Counted from the stretch's first letter, positions 34,881 to 44,799 are shown. The stretch: DNA of 64,000 nt from Gemella cuniculi DSM 15828 (GCF_000425665.1 NZ_KE384431.1:32692-96691); one strand, 5' to 3'. The notes: a model not told the origin generated them from the letters alone. A program made the numbers and translations.

Positions 34881-34922
34881 AAGATTAAAGAATATTTTTT
34901 AGTATTATCTTTAATCTTTTTT
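34881..34922 (+). terminator. Intrinsic terminator, probably of the membrane-peptide transcript
   Basis: AAGATTAAAGA (34881-34891) pairs perfectly with TCTTTAATCTT (34908-34918), then TTTTTG. A weaker hairpin AAAGTTT/AAACTTT lies over the peptide stop codon at 34711-34731. Confidence 0.8.
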
Positions 34923-35202
34923 GTTGGTTATTAGTAATATTAATAAATGGAGTGTTATACAAATTTAATTTAATAAATTAAAAGTATGATAAATGTTCAG
35001 ATATTTATTAAGAATATTAAATATAAATTTTTTATCAAGAATTTAATTTGCAAAAATTTATCCTTATGGTTTTTATTCAATCATATCGTGAAGATAGAAA
35101 TAATTTTTAAGTTAGTATAAAAGGTTAAATAAAAATTGATAATATAACGTTTTCTTAGAAGTTTTTAATGATAAAAGTATGTACTAATTTTTGAAAATAT
35201 TG
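34923..35202. other. Gene-free AT-rich stretch upstream of gpmA
   Basis: No ORF with a ribosome site and no clear structure. A TATAAT at 35203-35208 lies about 35 nt before the gpmA start and is its probable -10. Confidence 0.5.
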
Positions 35203-35243
35203 TATAATGAACAATATAATAATAACACTAGGAGGATTTCTTA

Positions 35244-35930
35244 ATGAAATTAGTATTAACTAGACATGGTGAAAGCCAATGGAATCTTGAAAATAGATTT
35301 ACTGGATGGGTAGATGTAGATATTACTGATAAAGGTAAACAAGAAGCAATAAAAGGCGGTCAAACACTTAAAGAACTTGGATTAACTTTTGATGTTGCAT
35401 ATACTTCATATCAAAAACGTGCCATCAAAACGTTGAATCTTTTCTTAGAAGAATTAGATTTACTATGGATTCCAGTACATAAAAGCTGGAGATTAAATGA
35501 AAGACATTATGGTGCTCTTCAAGGATTGAATAAAGCAGAAACTGCTGAAAAATACGGAGATGAGCAAGTTCATATTTGGAGAAGAAGTTTTGACGTAGCA
35601 CCTCCACAAGTAGAGAAAGATAGCCCAATGTACCCAGGAAACATTGATAGATATAAAGATATTCCTGAAGGAGAAATCCCTACCGGAGAAAGCTTAAAAC
35701 TTACTATTGATCGCGTACTTCCATATTGGGAAAGTGATATTTCAAAACAAATTAAAGCAGGGAAAAATGTCCTTATCTCAGCACATGGGAATAGTTTGAG
35801 AGCATTAATCAAATATTTATTGAATATTTCTGATGAGAAAATCTTAGAGTTGAATTTGCCAACAGGTACTCCTTTGGTATTTGATATTGATGAAAATCTA
35901 AATATCACTTCTGCACCAGAATTATTCTAG
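35244..35930 (+). CDS. gpmA: 2,3-bisphosphoglycerate-dependent phosphoglycerate mutase
   Basis: 228 residues. The phosphohistidine motif is [10 protein letters not shown] with His8; the second is near [10 protein letters not shown], and [13 protein letters not shown] is typical. It interconverts 3- and 2-phosphoglycerate in glycolysis. AGGAGG precedes the ATG. The lipoprotein gene follows at 9 nt and may be co-transcribed. Confidence 0.96.
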   Translation: MKLVLTRHGESQWNLENRFTGWVDVDITDKGKQEAIKGGQTLKELGLTFDVAYTSYQKRAIKTLNLFLEELDLLWIPVHKSWRLNERHYGALQGLNKAETAEKYGDEQVHIWRRSFDVAPPQVEKDSPMYPGNIDRYKDIPEGEIPTGESLKLTIDRVLPYWESDISKQIKAGKNVLISAHGNSLRALIKYLLNISDEKILELNLPTGTPLVFDIDENLNITSAPELF

Positions 35931-35939
35931 ATTAAAGTT

Positions 35940-36698
35940 ATGAAAAGATTAATAGTTTTAATAACGGCTTTGTTTATTTTACAAGGTTGTAGTAATAAGG
36001 GAACTTTTTCACAAGATCAATTACAAAATTTGACTAATTCAGTAAGTATTAATCAGCTAGAGAAAACAGAATTTAATCCGGAAAAAAATAGGCTACTTAT
36101 TTATTCTACTGAAGAATTAATTAGTAAAGAAGATTTTGATAAAATTTTAAAAACTTTGAAATTAAATAATTTTTCTGGAAAAGAAGTTTTATCGGATAAT
36201 ATTAGTTCAAAAGAATTTGATAATAAAAATTTTGATATAGAAGTTGTGTCTAAAAACAAGAATACTGTGTCTTTTAATACGAATGATGTAAATAATAAAA
36301 ATTATAACATTGTCCAAACAAAGTATTCTAGTTCTTATGTAAAAGAAAAAATTTCAACTTTTTCAAAAGATTTAATTACTTTTGATGAACTTGCAGGTAC
36401 TATTGAGACAGATCTTAATAAATCACGAAACTTAGGTGATAAGGTTGCTAAGTTCAATGAAATAAAAGAAAAAATTAATACAGAAATTGCTTCTTTAAAG
36501 ACATTAACAAAAGAAAATACAGAGTATGAAAATATTACAGAGTTAACTAGCAAAGTAACTAGGGTAGAGACATTTACTAATTTGGTAATTTCTGCTGTAA
36601 ATAATTCAATTAATTCCAACAGTGGAACTTTTATAGCTAGAGGGTTTTTGAATATCAATGAAATAGATAGAATAGCAAGAGAATTAGAAAAAATGTAA
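35940..36698 (+). CDS. Lipoprotein of unknown function
   Basis: 252 residues. The signal peptide MKRLIVLITALFILQGCSNKG has lipobox LQGC, so it should be lipid-anchored outside the membrane. The mature part is Lys-, Asn- and Ser-rich. Its N-terminal half has short strands with phrases like NPEKNRLLIYSTEELISKEDFDKI; the C-terminal half is predicted helical (about 130-250) with heptad-like spacing. No family recognised. There is hardly any ribosome site, so translation probably depends on gpmA just upstream. A long terminator follows. Confidence 0.8.
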   Translation: MKRLIVLITALFILQGCSNKGTFSQDQLQNLTNSVSINQLEKTEFNPEKNRLLIYSTEELISKEDFDKILKTLKLNNFSGKEVLSDNISSKEFDNKNFDIEVVSKNKNTVSFNTNDVNNKNYNIVQTKYSSSYVKEKISTFSKDLITFDELAGTIETDLNKSRNLGDKVAKFNEIKEKINTEIASLKTLTKENTEYENITELTSKVTRVETFTNLVISAVNNSINSNSGTFIARGFLNINEIDRIARELEKM

Positions 36699-36776
36699 AA
36701 AAACTTCCAACAATTATGAATATTTGAAACTTATTATTGTTTCAAATTTACTACTAGTTGTTGGAAGTTTTTTTTT
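36697..36776 (+). terminator. Long intrinsic terminator after the lipoprotein gene
   Basis: A 15-bp outer stem ending CTTCCAACAA on the left (to 36713) pairs with TTGTTGGAAG (from 36758). The inner hairpin is ATTTGAAAC/GTTTCAAAT, and a run of eight or more T follows. Confidence 0.9.
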
Positions 36777-36805
36777 GAGTTTTGATAAAATTGTTTAATA
36801 ATAAA

Positions 36806-36862
36806 AGTGGCGATTCAAAAAAATCTTATTTAAAAAAATTATGATTTTATTGAATCGCCACT
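36806..36862. repeat. Long perfect-stem hairpin without a T tract
   Basis: AGTGGCGATTCA (36806-36817) and TGAATCGCCACT (36851-36862) form a 12-bp stem. AAAATC/GATTTT continues inside, around an AT-rich loop. Unlike the adjacent terminator it has no T run on either side, and its GC-rich arms stand out from the AT-rich surroundings. Confidence 0.75.
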
Positions 36863-37125
36863 CAGTAATTTATACTAATGGTTTTAAAAGAAAAAAAGAA
36901 ACTTATATAATTTCATAACGAAAGTTTTAAAATAAATTTTATTTTTTCTAAATAAAGTGAATTAAGTGTACTGTACAATAATTAATAAGAATATATTCAC
37001 TGTTTTGATTAAAAATTAATAAGTTTCGATTTTTTTGGATCAAACACTTTGTTTTAATTTAATTGGTTTATGAAATAGGAAAAAGATGATTATATTTTCA
37101 TATCAAAACCCTTTTTTTATAATGA
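36863..37125. other. Gene-free AT-rich stretch
   Basis: No supported ORF. A possible plus-strand terminator lies at about 37065-37118: GGTTT-ATGAAA pairs with TTTCAT and AAACC, then T7. AGTGAAT/ATTCACT also forms an inverted repeat near 36956-37003. Confidence 0.4.
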
Positions 37126-39453
37126 TTAAAGAAAATCTTCCGGTTTTATATCCTCCATCCCAATCATTGGATCAATTAGATTTATATTTTGATAAGTTAG
37201 AAAGTATTCTTCACTAAGAGTTACATTTGAGTTACTGTCATTTGAATTATGTACAAAGAACCACTCTAATGCAGTTTGTCTTGTCACAACGTTGGAAGGC
37301 TCAATTGATTTATAAAAAACATTTGGGTTGCCACAGAGTATTAGTTTTTTCTTAGCACGGGTTATCGCAGTATAAGTTAGATTTTTATTTAACATGAAAT
37401 TATAAGAGTCAATAAATGGTACAATAACATTATCAAACTCCGATCCTTGAGCTTTATGAATAGAACAAGCATAAGCAAGAGTAATTTGATTTAATTCTTG
37501 TTTTTCATAAGTAACAAAATTATCATCGTAATCAATCACTACTTTAAGTTTTCCAGATTCTTTAAAAATATCATAAATATAGCCAATATCACCATTAAAA
37601 ATATTATCCTCTGGTCGATTAACTAATTGCATAACTCTATCTTCGATTTTGTAAACTAATTCGCCATATTCTACAAAAAATTCATTTTGATTGAATAAAT
37701 TTTGGATAGTTTTATTAATTTCATTAATTCCTGAATTTCCCTTATAAATAGGGGCAAGAATTTGAATTTTTTCTTTTCCAGTGTGTTCTAGAAGGTTGCT
37801 ATAAGTTGTGGTAATTACATCCAAAATTTCATTTTTATTTGCCATTAAAAATTCTTTGTCATCAAAATTTTCAAGTATGTCAAATGGAATATTATTTTTA
37901 ATAGAATGAGATATATTTATAATACTTGAATTTTCACTTTGCCTAAAAATTTTATTTAATTTTACAGTAGAAATTTTTTTTGAATTTATCAAATCATTTA
38001 GAACATTTCCAGGAGAAATGGATGGAAGTTGATCATTATCACCAACTAAAATTATTTTAGCTTGTGAATTAATAATTTTAAGTAGATTATACATTAAAAA
38101 AACATCAATCATACTTGCTTCATCAATAATAACTAATTCTGATTTTATACTCTTATCACTGACGAATTCTTCCATATTCTCATCCTCATTAGTCCATCCT
38201 ATAGCTTTGTGAATTGTAGAAGCGTAAAAACCTGTACTTTCGAACATTCTTTTTGCAGCCTTTCCAGTAGGTGCACAAAGTGTAAGAATATTTTTATTTT
38301 CATCTAATAAATCATTTAAACTGTAGTTTTTTATTTTTTGGAAAATTTTTATTACTGCTAAAATAATTGTAGTTTTACCAGTCCCAGGACCACCAGTTAA
38401 TATTGAGAAATTATTTAAAATAGAATTTTTTATCGCAGCTATTTGTACAATATCGTATTCAATTTCTAATTCATCTTCAATTTCTTTAATATACTTTTCT
38501 AGAAGTTCATCACTAATATCAATAGAATTTTTAGTTTCTAATCTTTTTTCTATATCATTATAAATTGCGTATTCTGAATAATATATTTCAGGAAGAAAAA
38601 TCTTATCTTCTAGTTCAATAAGTTTTCCCATATCCAAACAATAAGTTAAAGCATTAAGAATATCATTTTTATCAACTGCTTCATTTCGTGAGGAATATAG
38701 GATGTTAAAAGTATTGTAGAGCAAACTATTTTTTTTTATATAAGTATTTCCAGTAGAAAAACAAAAAGTGTTTATTGTATAAATAAATCCATATAAAATT
38801 CTTTCTCTATCGTTTGCTGGTATTTTGTTATGTTCAGCAATCTTATCTACAGTTTTAAAGTTTATTCCTTTTATATCTTTAATTAAAGAATAAGGATTTT
38901 CTGTAATAGTACGAATTGTATTATGTTTATAGAAGTTGTAAATTTTTAATATTAGGTTGTTACTTAAATTGTATTCATTTAATTTTAGAATAATATCCTG
39001 AGTTTGTTTATTGGCTAAAATGGTGGAGTAAATAGTATTTTTTCTTTGGGTGGGAATTTCCTTGATGCTATATAAAGAATCTTTATCTTCATATATTTTG
39101 TCAAGAGCTTCAACCCCTAAATGTTCAACGATAAGTTCAGCAGTTTTCCTACCAATACCTTGAAAGATGGAACTAGAAAGATATGAGATTATAGCTTCTT
39201 TATCCTTTTCAATAATGGGTTCAACCATTATGGCAGAAAGTTGTGTTCCATACTTTCTATGTTGTACGATTTCACCTTTAAAAGAGTATAGTTCTTCTTC
39301 AACAAAATCTATATCATCAAAAGTTCCAACAACGCTAAGATAATCTCCTTCGATAAAATCATAAGTATCATTAAGAAAAATAGAAAGTATATAGTAATTA
39401 TTTTCTTTATTATGAAAAATTATTTTATTTAAATATCCTTCAACTGTTTGCAT
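37126..39453 (-). CDS. recD2: SF1B DNA helicase RecD2
   Basis: 775 residues. The N-terminal region contains OB-like and helix-hairpin-helix parts (FQGIGRKTAELIVEHLGVEAL and EIPTQRKNTIYS) specific to RecD2. The helicase core has Walker A LTGGPGTGKTT, motif II VIIDEASMID, motif III LVGDNDQLPSISPG, and the C-terminal SH3-carrying motif with ACSIHKAQGSEFD and YTAITRAKK. It is a 5'-3' helicase without a RecBCD partner, linked to repair and fork restart. The ATG at 39453 is chosen because GGAG lies 9 nt upstream; an upstream TTG abuts that site. Confidence 0.95.
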   Translation of the reverse strand: MQTVEGYLNKIIFHNKENNYYILSIFLNDTYDFIEGDYLSVVGTFDDIDFVEEELYSFKGEIVQHRKYGTQLSAIMVEPIIEKDKEAIISYLSSSIFQGIGRKTAELIVEHLGVEALDKIYEDKDSLYSIKEIPTQRKNTIYSTILANKQTQDIILKLNEYNLSNNLILKIYNFYKHNTIRTITENPYSLIKDIKGINFKTVDKIAEHNKIPANDRERILYGFIYTINTFCFSTGNTYIKKNSLLYNTFNILYSSRNEAVDKNDILNALTYCLDMGKLIELEDKIFLPEIYYSEYAIYNDIEKRLETKNSIDISDELLEKYIKEIEDELEIEYDIVQIAAIKNSILNNFSILTGGPGTGKTTIILAVIKIFQKIKNYSLNDLLDENKNILTLCAPTGKAAKRMFESTGFYASTIHKAIGWTNEDENMEEFVSDKSIKSELVIIDEASMIDVFLMYNLLKIINSQAKIILVGDNDQLPSISPGNVLNDLINSKKISTVKLNKIFRQSENSSIINISHSIKNNIPFDILENFDDKEFLMANKNEILDVITTTYSNLLEHTGKEKIQILAPIYKGNSGINEINKTIQNLFNQNEFFVEYGELVYKIEDRVMQLVNRPEDNIFNGDIGYIYDIFKESGKLKVVIDYDDNFVTYEKQELNQITLAYACSIHKAQGSEFDNVIVPFIDSYNFMLNKNLTYTAITRAKKKLILCGNPNVFYKSIEPSNVVTRQTALEWFFVHNSNDSNSNVTLSEEYFLTYQNINLIDPMIGMEDIKPEDFL

Positions 39454-39773
39454 ACTGTTCAACTCCTAATAAACAAATTAATAATATAATAATAATATAT
39501 AATAGAATAAAAGTCTAGAGAGTGAGAGCACAAAGCAACAATTTATAGAGCAAATTCTTGATAATTAGAATGATAGTAATATAATATAAATATGAGTCAA
39601 ATAAAATAAAAACGAACTTTAATGTAGAATTAGTTATTTAGAATATTTTTATTAAATTAGAATGTTTTAAAATATATAGTGCGTGATTTATATTTATATT
39701 GACAAAATATGTATTAAGTGTTGTATGTACTATTAAATATATATATAAATTTAATATAAGGAGGTGAAATAAT
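39454..39773. other. Divergent intergenic region between recD2 and a membrane-protein gene
   Basis: AT-rich. TTGACA at 39699-39704 with a poor -10 (TTGTAT at 16 bp) may drive the gene at 39774. Nothing else supported. Confidence 0.4.
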
Positions 39774-40331
39774 ATGAATAAGAAAAGATATGATGCAACA
39801 ATAGCGATATTATTCGCTATAGCAACATTTTTTATTATTTTTTATTTTTTTGCTAGTAAAAATTTTTTTGAGTGGGCATTTGCGAGACATCATAATGTTC
39901 TAAGTTGGTATATCAGACCATTATTCGTTATACCTATAGTAATTGGAGCGTATAAAAAATCTTTTTCAACTATATCTATTTCAATATTTTCTTTGTTTAC
40001 CAGCATGTTTTGGTTTCCTATACCTGATAAAGTGAATGCTAGTGTTATAAGTTTTTTAAATTTTGAAAAAAATTACTTAACAAATGGTTGGGAAGTAGGT
40101 AAAATTTTTGTTATTGCAGCAGTAATAATGTTTTTTGTATTTTTAATTTACGCTACTTGGAAAAGAAAATGGAAATTACTAATTAATGTTATTATAGTTG
40201 GAGCAATTCTAAAGGTTATACATAGTGTAGTATTTAGTGGTAATAGTGGATTATCAATTTTGAAACCGGCAATATTGGGTGTTGTTATTTGTATCTTAGT
40301 GGTTTTGCTATTTTTAAGAAAAAAGAAGTAA
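39774..40331 (+). CDS. Integral membrane protein of unknown function
   Basis: 185 residues with about five hydrophobic segments. The first runs near 8-27, followed by FEWAFARHHNVLSWYIRPLF, and the last ends in a basic FLRKKK tail. Conserved-looking Trp, His and Arg around residues 33-48 may form a site at the membrane face. Family not recognised. A full AAGGAGG ribosome site precedes the ATG. It stands alone. Confidence 0.75.
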   Translation: MNKKRYDATIAILFAIATFFIIFYFFASKNFFEWAFARHHNVLSWYIRPLFVIPIVIGAYKKSFSTISISIFSLFTSMFWFPIPDKVNASVISFLNFEKNYLTNGWEVGKIFVIAAVIMFFVFLIYATWKRKWKLLINVIIVGAILKVIHSVVFSGNSGLSILKPAILGVVICILVVLLFLRKKK

Positions 40332-40569
40332 TTGATGCTGAAACTTTTAATATTCATAGCATATGCAGTGATAAATTGTTTGCTAATCAAAACTTTTAAT
40401 CAAATATCATATCAATTTTAAATAATAATGTTAACCTGTAATCAACTTAAAAATTAAATACAATCATTAAATTTTAAAATTTTTATATGTTGATGTAATA
40501 TTCTGCTATTTTTTAATTATGTTATTTTTATTACAAATAAGTTCTATTGTAGCAAATTTTTTTATAAAA

Positions 40570-40578
40570 TGATATAAT
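40570..40578 (+). promoter_or_regulatory. Extended -10 promoter for the Nif3-mntR-thyA-folA group
   Basis: TG-A-TATAAT at 40570-40578, 30 nt before the GTG start. A TTGTAG at 40547 is too far to be a normal -35. The preceding 40332-40569 is AT-rich with no gene seen. Confidence 0.6.
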
Positions 40579-40607
40579 AGTATGATAGAAAAAAGGAGGT
40601 TGGATTT

Positions 40608-41384
40608 GTGACCACTGTAAAGAATATATTTGATCATTTAAATAAATTGGCAGATGTGAGGTTAGCTGAGAAATGGGATAATGTAGGTTTAATGTTGGGA
40701 GATTATAATAAGAATGTATCAAAAGTTTTAATTTCTCTTGATGTAACGAGTGATGTTGTTAAAGAGGCAATTAATAATGATATTGATTTGATTGTATCTC
40801 ATCATCCATTAATATTTAAACCGCTTAAAACTCTAAATTTTACAGATGATTTCAAATCTAATATTATCAAAGATTTAATACGAAATGATATTTCTGTAAT
40901 ATCGTTTCATACAAATTTGGATTCTGCAGAATATGGTTTAAATGATTTTCTTGCTAAGAAATTAGAATTAGAAAATATCCGAGTTCTTTTTGAACATGAA
41001 TTTGATAATAGATCTGGATTAGGAAGAATAGGAGATTTTAAGAATAATAAAACTTTAGATGAGTTTATTCAATATTTAAAGGAAAAGTTTTCTCTGGAGA
41101 CTGTTTCTGCAGTAATAGGAAATGATAAACAAATAAAGACTGTAGCAATTTTGGGAGGTAGTGGAGCAGATTTTATGTATTCAATGCCTGAGGTTGATAT
41201 ATATTTAACAGGAGATGTTGGCTATCATGTAGCCCTTGATGCAATAGAACTTAAAAAAAATATGATAGATATTGGACATTTTTCGGAACATTTGGTAAAA
41301 GACTTGCTAGATGAGTATATCGCTGAGTTAGATGTAGAAGTGAAAAAGTCAAATGTTGAAAAATCACCATTTAAAATTTTATAA
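40608..41384 (+). CDS. Nif3-like dinuclear metal centre protein (YqfO family, short form)
   Basis: 258 residues. It contains AEKWDNVGLMLGD, the metal-binding VSHHPLIFKP and SFHTNLDSAEYGLND, and near the C-terminus GHFSEHLVKDL, which completes the two-metal site. It lacks the PII-like insert of Bacillus YqfO (about 370 residues). Biochemical role uncertain: members have been called GTP cyclohydrolase type 1-like or metal chaperones. The start is GTG with AGGAGG 8 nt upstream. mntR follows at 12 nt. Confidence 0.9.
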   Translation: MTTVKNIFDHLNKLADVRLAEKWDNVGLMLGDYNKNVSKVLISLDVTSDVVKEAINNDIDLIVSHHPLIFKPLKTLNFTDDFKSNIIKDLIRNDISVISFHTNLDSAEYGLNDFLAKKLELENIRVLFEHEFDNRSGLGRIGDFKNNKTLDEFIQYLKEKFSLETVSAVIGNDKQIKTVAILGGSGADFMYSMPEVDIYLTGDVGYHVALDAIELKKNMIDIGHFSEHLVKDLLDEYIAELDVEVKKSNVEKSPFKIL

Positions 41385-41396
41385 GGAGGTAAGTAA

Positions 41397-41786
41397 ATGT
41401 CAAAAGCAACTCCAACTATGGAAGATTATATAGAGGTAATATACTCTTTAATAAAAAATAAAGGATATGCGAGATCGGCAGATATTGCAGAGCGTCTTGC
41501 AGTATACCCATCGACAGTAACAAAAATGTTAAAAAAACTTGATGTAGAAGGTTATATAATTTATGAAAAATATAGAGGTATAGCCTTAACAAAGCAAGGA
41601 CATGAGATGGGAGAGTACGCATTAACTCGTCATGAACTTTTGGAAGATTTTCTTCGTATAATAGGTGTTCAAGAGGAAAAAATCTATGAAGAAGTAGAAG
41701 GTATAGAACATCATTTTGGAAGAAATTCACTAGAGAAAATAAAAGAATTAACAAAATATTTAAAAAAGAATAATTATAAAGCGTAA
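41397..41786 (+). CDS. mntR: Manganese-dependent transcriptional regulator MntR
   Basis: 129 residues, DtxR family. The winged helix is in [22 protein letters not shown]. All six manganese ligands of Bacillus MntR are present with a +2 offset: D10, E13, H79, E101, E104 and H105. It therefore should sense Mn and repress uptake genes. No Mn transporter gene is in this window; a P-type ATPase of unknown metal lies at 53.3 kb. AGGAGG precedes the ATG. Confidence 0.94.
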   Translation: MSKATPTMEDYIEVIYSLIKNKGYARSADIAERLAVYPSTVTKMLKKLDVEGYIIYEKYRGIALTKQGHEMGEYALTRHELLEDFLRIIGVQEEKIYEEVEGIEHHFGRNSLEKIKELTKYLKKNNYKA

Positions 41787-41798
41787 TGGAGAATTAAT

Positions 41799-42731
41799 GT
41801 GGCTGATAGACAATATTTAGATTTATGTAAAACTATTCTTGATAAAGGAATAGAAAAGGATGATAGAACAGGAGTGGGGACAAAAAGTATTTTTGGTTAT
41901 CAAATGAAATTTGATTTGCAAAAAGGTTTTCCGCTTCTAACAACTAAAAAAGTAAATTTCAACTTAGTGTGGTCAGAATTGCTATGGTTTATTAAAGGTG
42001 ATACAAATATTAAGTTTTTGTTAGAAAATAAAAATAATATTTGGAATGAATGGGCTTTTAAAAAATGGATAGAAAGTGATGAATATGCTGGACCTGATAT
42101 GACAGATTTTGGGCATAGGGTACTAGTTGATGAGGAATTTGGAAAGAAGTACAAAGAACAGATGGCTATCTTTAAAGAAAAAGTATTAAATGATGAAGTA
42201 TTTTCTAAAAAGTATGGTGATTTAGGAAATGTTTATGGCAAGCAGTGGAGAAACTTTAATGGTGTTGATCAGTTAAAAAATGTTATTGATCAAATCAAGG
42301 AAAATCCATCATCAAGAAGGTTAATTGTTTCTTCTTGGAATCCTGCTGAAGTCGACACAATGGCACTTCCTCCATGTCATTCTCTTTTTCAATTCTATGT
42401 AAATGATGGGAAGTTAAGTTGTCAACTTTATCAAAGAAGTGGTGATGTATTTTTAGGAGTACCTTTTAATATTGCATCATATTCATTGCTAACTATCTTA
42501 ATAGCTAAAGAGTGTGGTTTAGAAGTTGGAGAGTTTGTTCATACGTTAGGTGATGCACATATTTACAAGAATCACTTTAATCAAGTTAATGAACAAATAT
42601 CAAGAACTCCATATCCATTACCAAATTTGAGAATACATGATTTTGAGAGTATTTTTGATTTGAGGATAGAGGATGTGGAACTTATTAATTATGAATCGCA
42701 TCCATTTATAAAAGCACCAATTGCGGTTTAG
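41799..42731 (+). CDS. thyA: Thymidylate synthase
   Basis: 310 residues, the long form with an insert at about 90-140, as in Lactobacillus. Catalytic Cys193 lies in [11 protein letters not shown]; the [10 protein letters not shown] and [16 protein letters not shown] blocks bind dUMP. It converts dUMP to dTMP using methylene-THF. The start is GTG at 41799, with GGAG upstream and an out-of-frame ATG overlapping. folA follows, regenerating the folate. Confidence 0.96.
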   Translation: MADRQYLDLCKTILDKGIEKDDRTGVGTKSIFGYQMKFDLQKGFPLLTTKKVNFNLVWSELLWFIKGDTNIKFLLENKNNIWNEWAFKKWIESDEYAGPDMTDFGHRVLVDEEFGKKYKEQMAIFKEKVLNDEVFSKKYGDLGNVYGKQWRNFNGVDQLKNVIDQIKENPSSRRLIVSSWNPAEVDTMALPPCHSLFQFYVNDGKLSCQLYQRSGDVFLGVPFNIASYSLLTILIAKECGLEVGEFVHTLGDAHIYKNHFNQVNEQISRTPYPLPNLRIHDFESIFDLRIEDVELINYESHPFIKAPIAV

Positions 42732-42742
42732 AGGTGAAAAAT

Positions 42743-43234
42743 ATGTTATCGTTAATAGTAGCTTATGATAAAAAAAAATCTATAGGTAATGAAAACACGA
42801 TTCCTTGGCGATTAAAAAATGATATGTTAAGAGTAAAGGAACTTACTACAGGACAAACTATTATTATGGGAAGAAAAACTCTTGAAAGCATAGGAAGAGC
42901 ACTACCAAATAGAATAAATAGGGTATTAACTAGAAATCCTGAACGACTGAAAAGTTATGAAAATATTGAAATTTATACGGATGATAAAATCTTAGAAAAT
43001 ACTGCAACTTCAAAAGTTTTTATTTTTGGTGGAGGAGCTGTCTATAGTAAATATTTTGATAAATGTGATGAAATGTTTATAACCGAAGTTGATACTATTG
43101 TAGAAGCTGATACAAAATTTCCTGATTTTTCTGAAGAAGAGTGGGTACTTATAGAAAAACAGAGATTTAAAAAAGATGAAAACAATCAATATGATTATAC
43201 ATTTTTACACTATAAAAGAAAAAGAGAGGAATAG
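42743..43234 (+). CDS. folA: Dihydrofolate reductase
   Basis: 163 residues. It begins MLSLIVAYDKKKSIGNENTIPWRLKNDM, with the nicotinamide-site Ile and Trp; TIIMGRKTLESIG and IFGGGAVY bind NADPH. The ATG at 42743 is chosen because GAGGTG lies 8 nt upstream; an upstream in-frame GTG overlaps that site. The thyA-folA pair closes the folate cycle of dTMP synthesis. Confidence 0.94.
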   Translation: MLSLIVAYDKKKSIGNENTIPWRLKNDMLRVKELTTGQTIIMGRKTLESIGRALPNRINRVLTRNPERLKSYENIEIYTDDKILENTATSKVFIFGGGAVYSKYFDKCDEMFITEVDTIVEADTKFPDFSEEEWVLIEKQRFKKDENNQYDYTFLHYKRKREE

Positions 43235-43238
43235 GTAA

Positions 43239-44078
43239 ATGGAAAAGGTAAAAATTATTATTGATTCATCTAGTGATTTAACTTTTGATGAAATTGATAA
43301 ATTTGATGTAGAAGTAGTACCACTGACTATTAATATAGATGGTGTGGATTATAATTATAAAACCATTGCTAATGATGAATATATAGTAAAAATGAGAACA
43401 GCTAAAGATTTTTCAACAAGTCAACCTTCTATTGGAAAATTTTTAGAAGTTTTTGAAAAATGGAGTGCACAGGGGTACAAACTTATAGTTTTGACCATTT
43501 CATCAGCATTGAGTGGAACATATAACACTGCATTATCAGCAAGTTCTGAATTTGAAAACATTTATGTGGTAGATACTAGAACTACTACAAGAGGGATGGT
43601 TTATTTATTGGAATCTTGTATTAAACAATTAGAACGAGGAATTTTGGTAAGTGATGTAGCAGAAAATTTGAGAAAAGAAGCTGACAATATTTTAACTTAT
43701 GTTACTATTGATAATTTAGATAATTTGGTAAAAGGTGGAAGACTTAGTAAGTCAGCTGCACTTATAGGTGGTTTGTTAAATATTAAAGTCCTAACTCAGT
43801 TGAAAAAAACCGAGCTTGTTGCTATTGATAAGGTCCGTGGTAAGAAAAAATTAGTTCAAACATTAATAAAAAGAATCAATGAAGAAAAGGATGCTCGAAA
43901 AATAAAACGTATTAGTTTACCCAACACCTTAGCTGATGAGTATGTAGAATTAGTAAGAGTACAATTAAAAGATGAGTTTGGTTATGAAGTTAAAGATGAG
44001 GATGTTTTTACAACAACTCCAATTATCTCAACACATACAGGGGAAAATGCAGTAGGAGTAATTGTAGAACTAGCGTAG
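43239..44078 (+). CDS. DegV family fatty acid-binding protein
   Basis: 279 residues. Start IIIDSSSDLTFDEI and the motifs DFSTSQPSIGKFLEVF, ISSALSGTYNTA and VDTRTTTRGM match DegV/FakB proteins. These bind a fatty acid for phosphorylation by FakA. Which chain it prefers is unknown. GAGGAA precedes the ATG and folA ends 4 nt before it. Confidence 0.93.
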   Translation: MEKVKIIIDSSSDLTFDEIDKFDVEVVPLTINIDGVDYNYKTIANDEYIVKMRTAKDFSTSQPSIGKFLEVFEKWSAQGYKLIVLTISSALSGTYNTALSASSEFENIYVVDTRTTTRGMVYLLESCIKQLERGILVSDVAENLRKEADNILTYVTIDNLDNLVKGGRLSKSAALIGGLLNIKVLTQLKKTELVAIDKVRGKKKLVQTLIKRINEEKDARKIKRISLPNTLADEYVELVRVQLKDEFGYEVKDEDVFTTTPIISTHTGENAVGVIVELA

Positions 44079-44091
44079 TCGGAGGTGAATT

Positions 44092-44346
44092 ATGACAAAT
44101 TTCGATGAAACAAGATTGTTTGATAGTAATTTTTATGATAAAGGTGATATTCACAATATATTAAAAAATGTTGTTGGAACAATTAAATTAAAAGGATATG
44201 ATCCTATAAATCAACTTATGGGATATATAAAAACTGGTGATCCAATATATATTCCAAGAGATAATCATGCAAGAGAGCAAATTAGATTAATAGAGATGGA
44301 TGATATATTAGAATATTTATTATATTTTTTTATTCAGGAGTCGTAA
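44092..44346 (+). CDS. ireB: IreB family regulatory phosphoprotein
   Basis: 84 residues (DUF965). DETRLFD near the N-terminus contains the Thr that the Ser/Thr kinase IreK modifies in Enterococcus; LKGYDPINQLMGYIKTGDPIYI is the family core. It is the first gene of the conserved run ireB-ruvX-DUF1292-mltG. CGGAGG precedes the ATG. Confidence 0.93.
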   Translation: MTNFDETRLFDSNFYDKGDIHNILKNVVGTIKLKGYDPINQLMGYIKTGDPIYIPRDNHAREQIRLIEMDDILEYLLYFFIQES

Positions 44347-44775
44347 ATGTTAAAAAAAAGAATAATGGGACTTGATTATGGTTCTAAGACTATTGGCGTT
44401 GCTGTCAGTGATCTTTTAGGATTAACAGCTCAAGGAATAGAGACTATAAATATTAATGAACAAATTAAAGATTTTAAAATTAAACATCTTAAAGAATTGG
44501 TTAAAGAATATGATGTAGGAACTATTGTTGTAGGTTTACCTAAAAATATGGATAACAGTGTTGGTTTTAGAGGAGAGGCTACTTTATATTTTGTAGATGT
44601 ATTAAAAAATAAAATAAAAAATGTAGAGATAATTTTACAAGATGAAAGATTGACAACAATGGGAGCTAATAGAGTATTATTAGAAGCCAATGTTTCTAGA
44701 AAAAAAAGAAAAGATGTCATTGATAAAATGGCGGCGGTTTTAATACTGCAAACATATTTAGACAAATTTAATTAA
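44347..44775 (+). CDS. ruvX: RNase H-fold nuclease RuvX/YqgF (Holliday junction resolvase-like)
   Basis: 142 residues. The first catalytic Asp is in IMGLDYGSKTIGVAVSD, VVGLPKNMDNS follows, then Glu in QDERLTT, and an Asp in RKDVIDKMAAVLILQ. YqgF proteins process 16S rRNA ends. It starts immediately after the ireB stop. Confidence 0.93.
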   Translation: MLKKRIMGLDYGSKTIGVAVSDLLGLTAQGIETININEQIKDFKIKHLKELVKEYDVGTIVVGLPKNMDNSVGFRGEATLYFVDVLKNKIKNVEIILQDERLTTMGANRVLLEANVSRKKRKDVIDKMAAVLILQTYLDKFN

Positions 44776-44799
44776 ATAATTTATGTGGAGGATATAGTA

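Noticed and set aside
34857-34934. 25-codon ORF ending in a hydrophobic stretch (LVLSLIFFVGY)
   Set aside because: No ribosome binding site, and it lies across the terminator stem at 34881-34918; it is more likely part of the 3' end of the preceding transcript.
36863-37125. Small RNA gene suggested by a TATAAT at 36906 and a T-rich hairpin at the far end
   Set aside because: No -35 box and an irregular stem; evidence too thin to call a gene.
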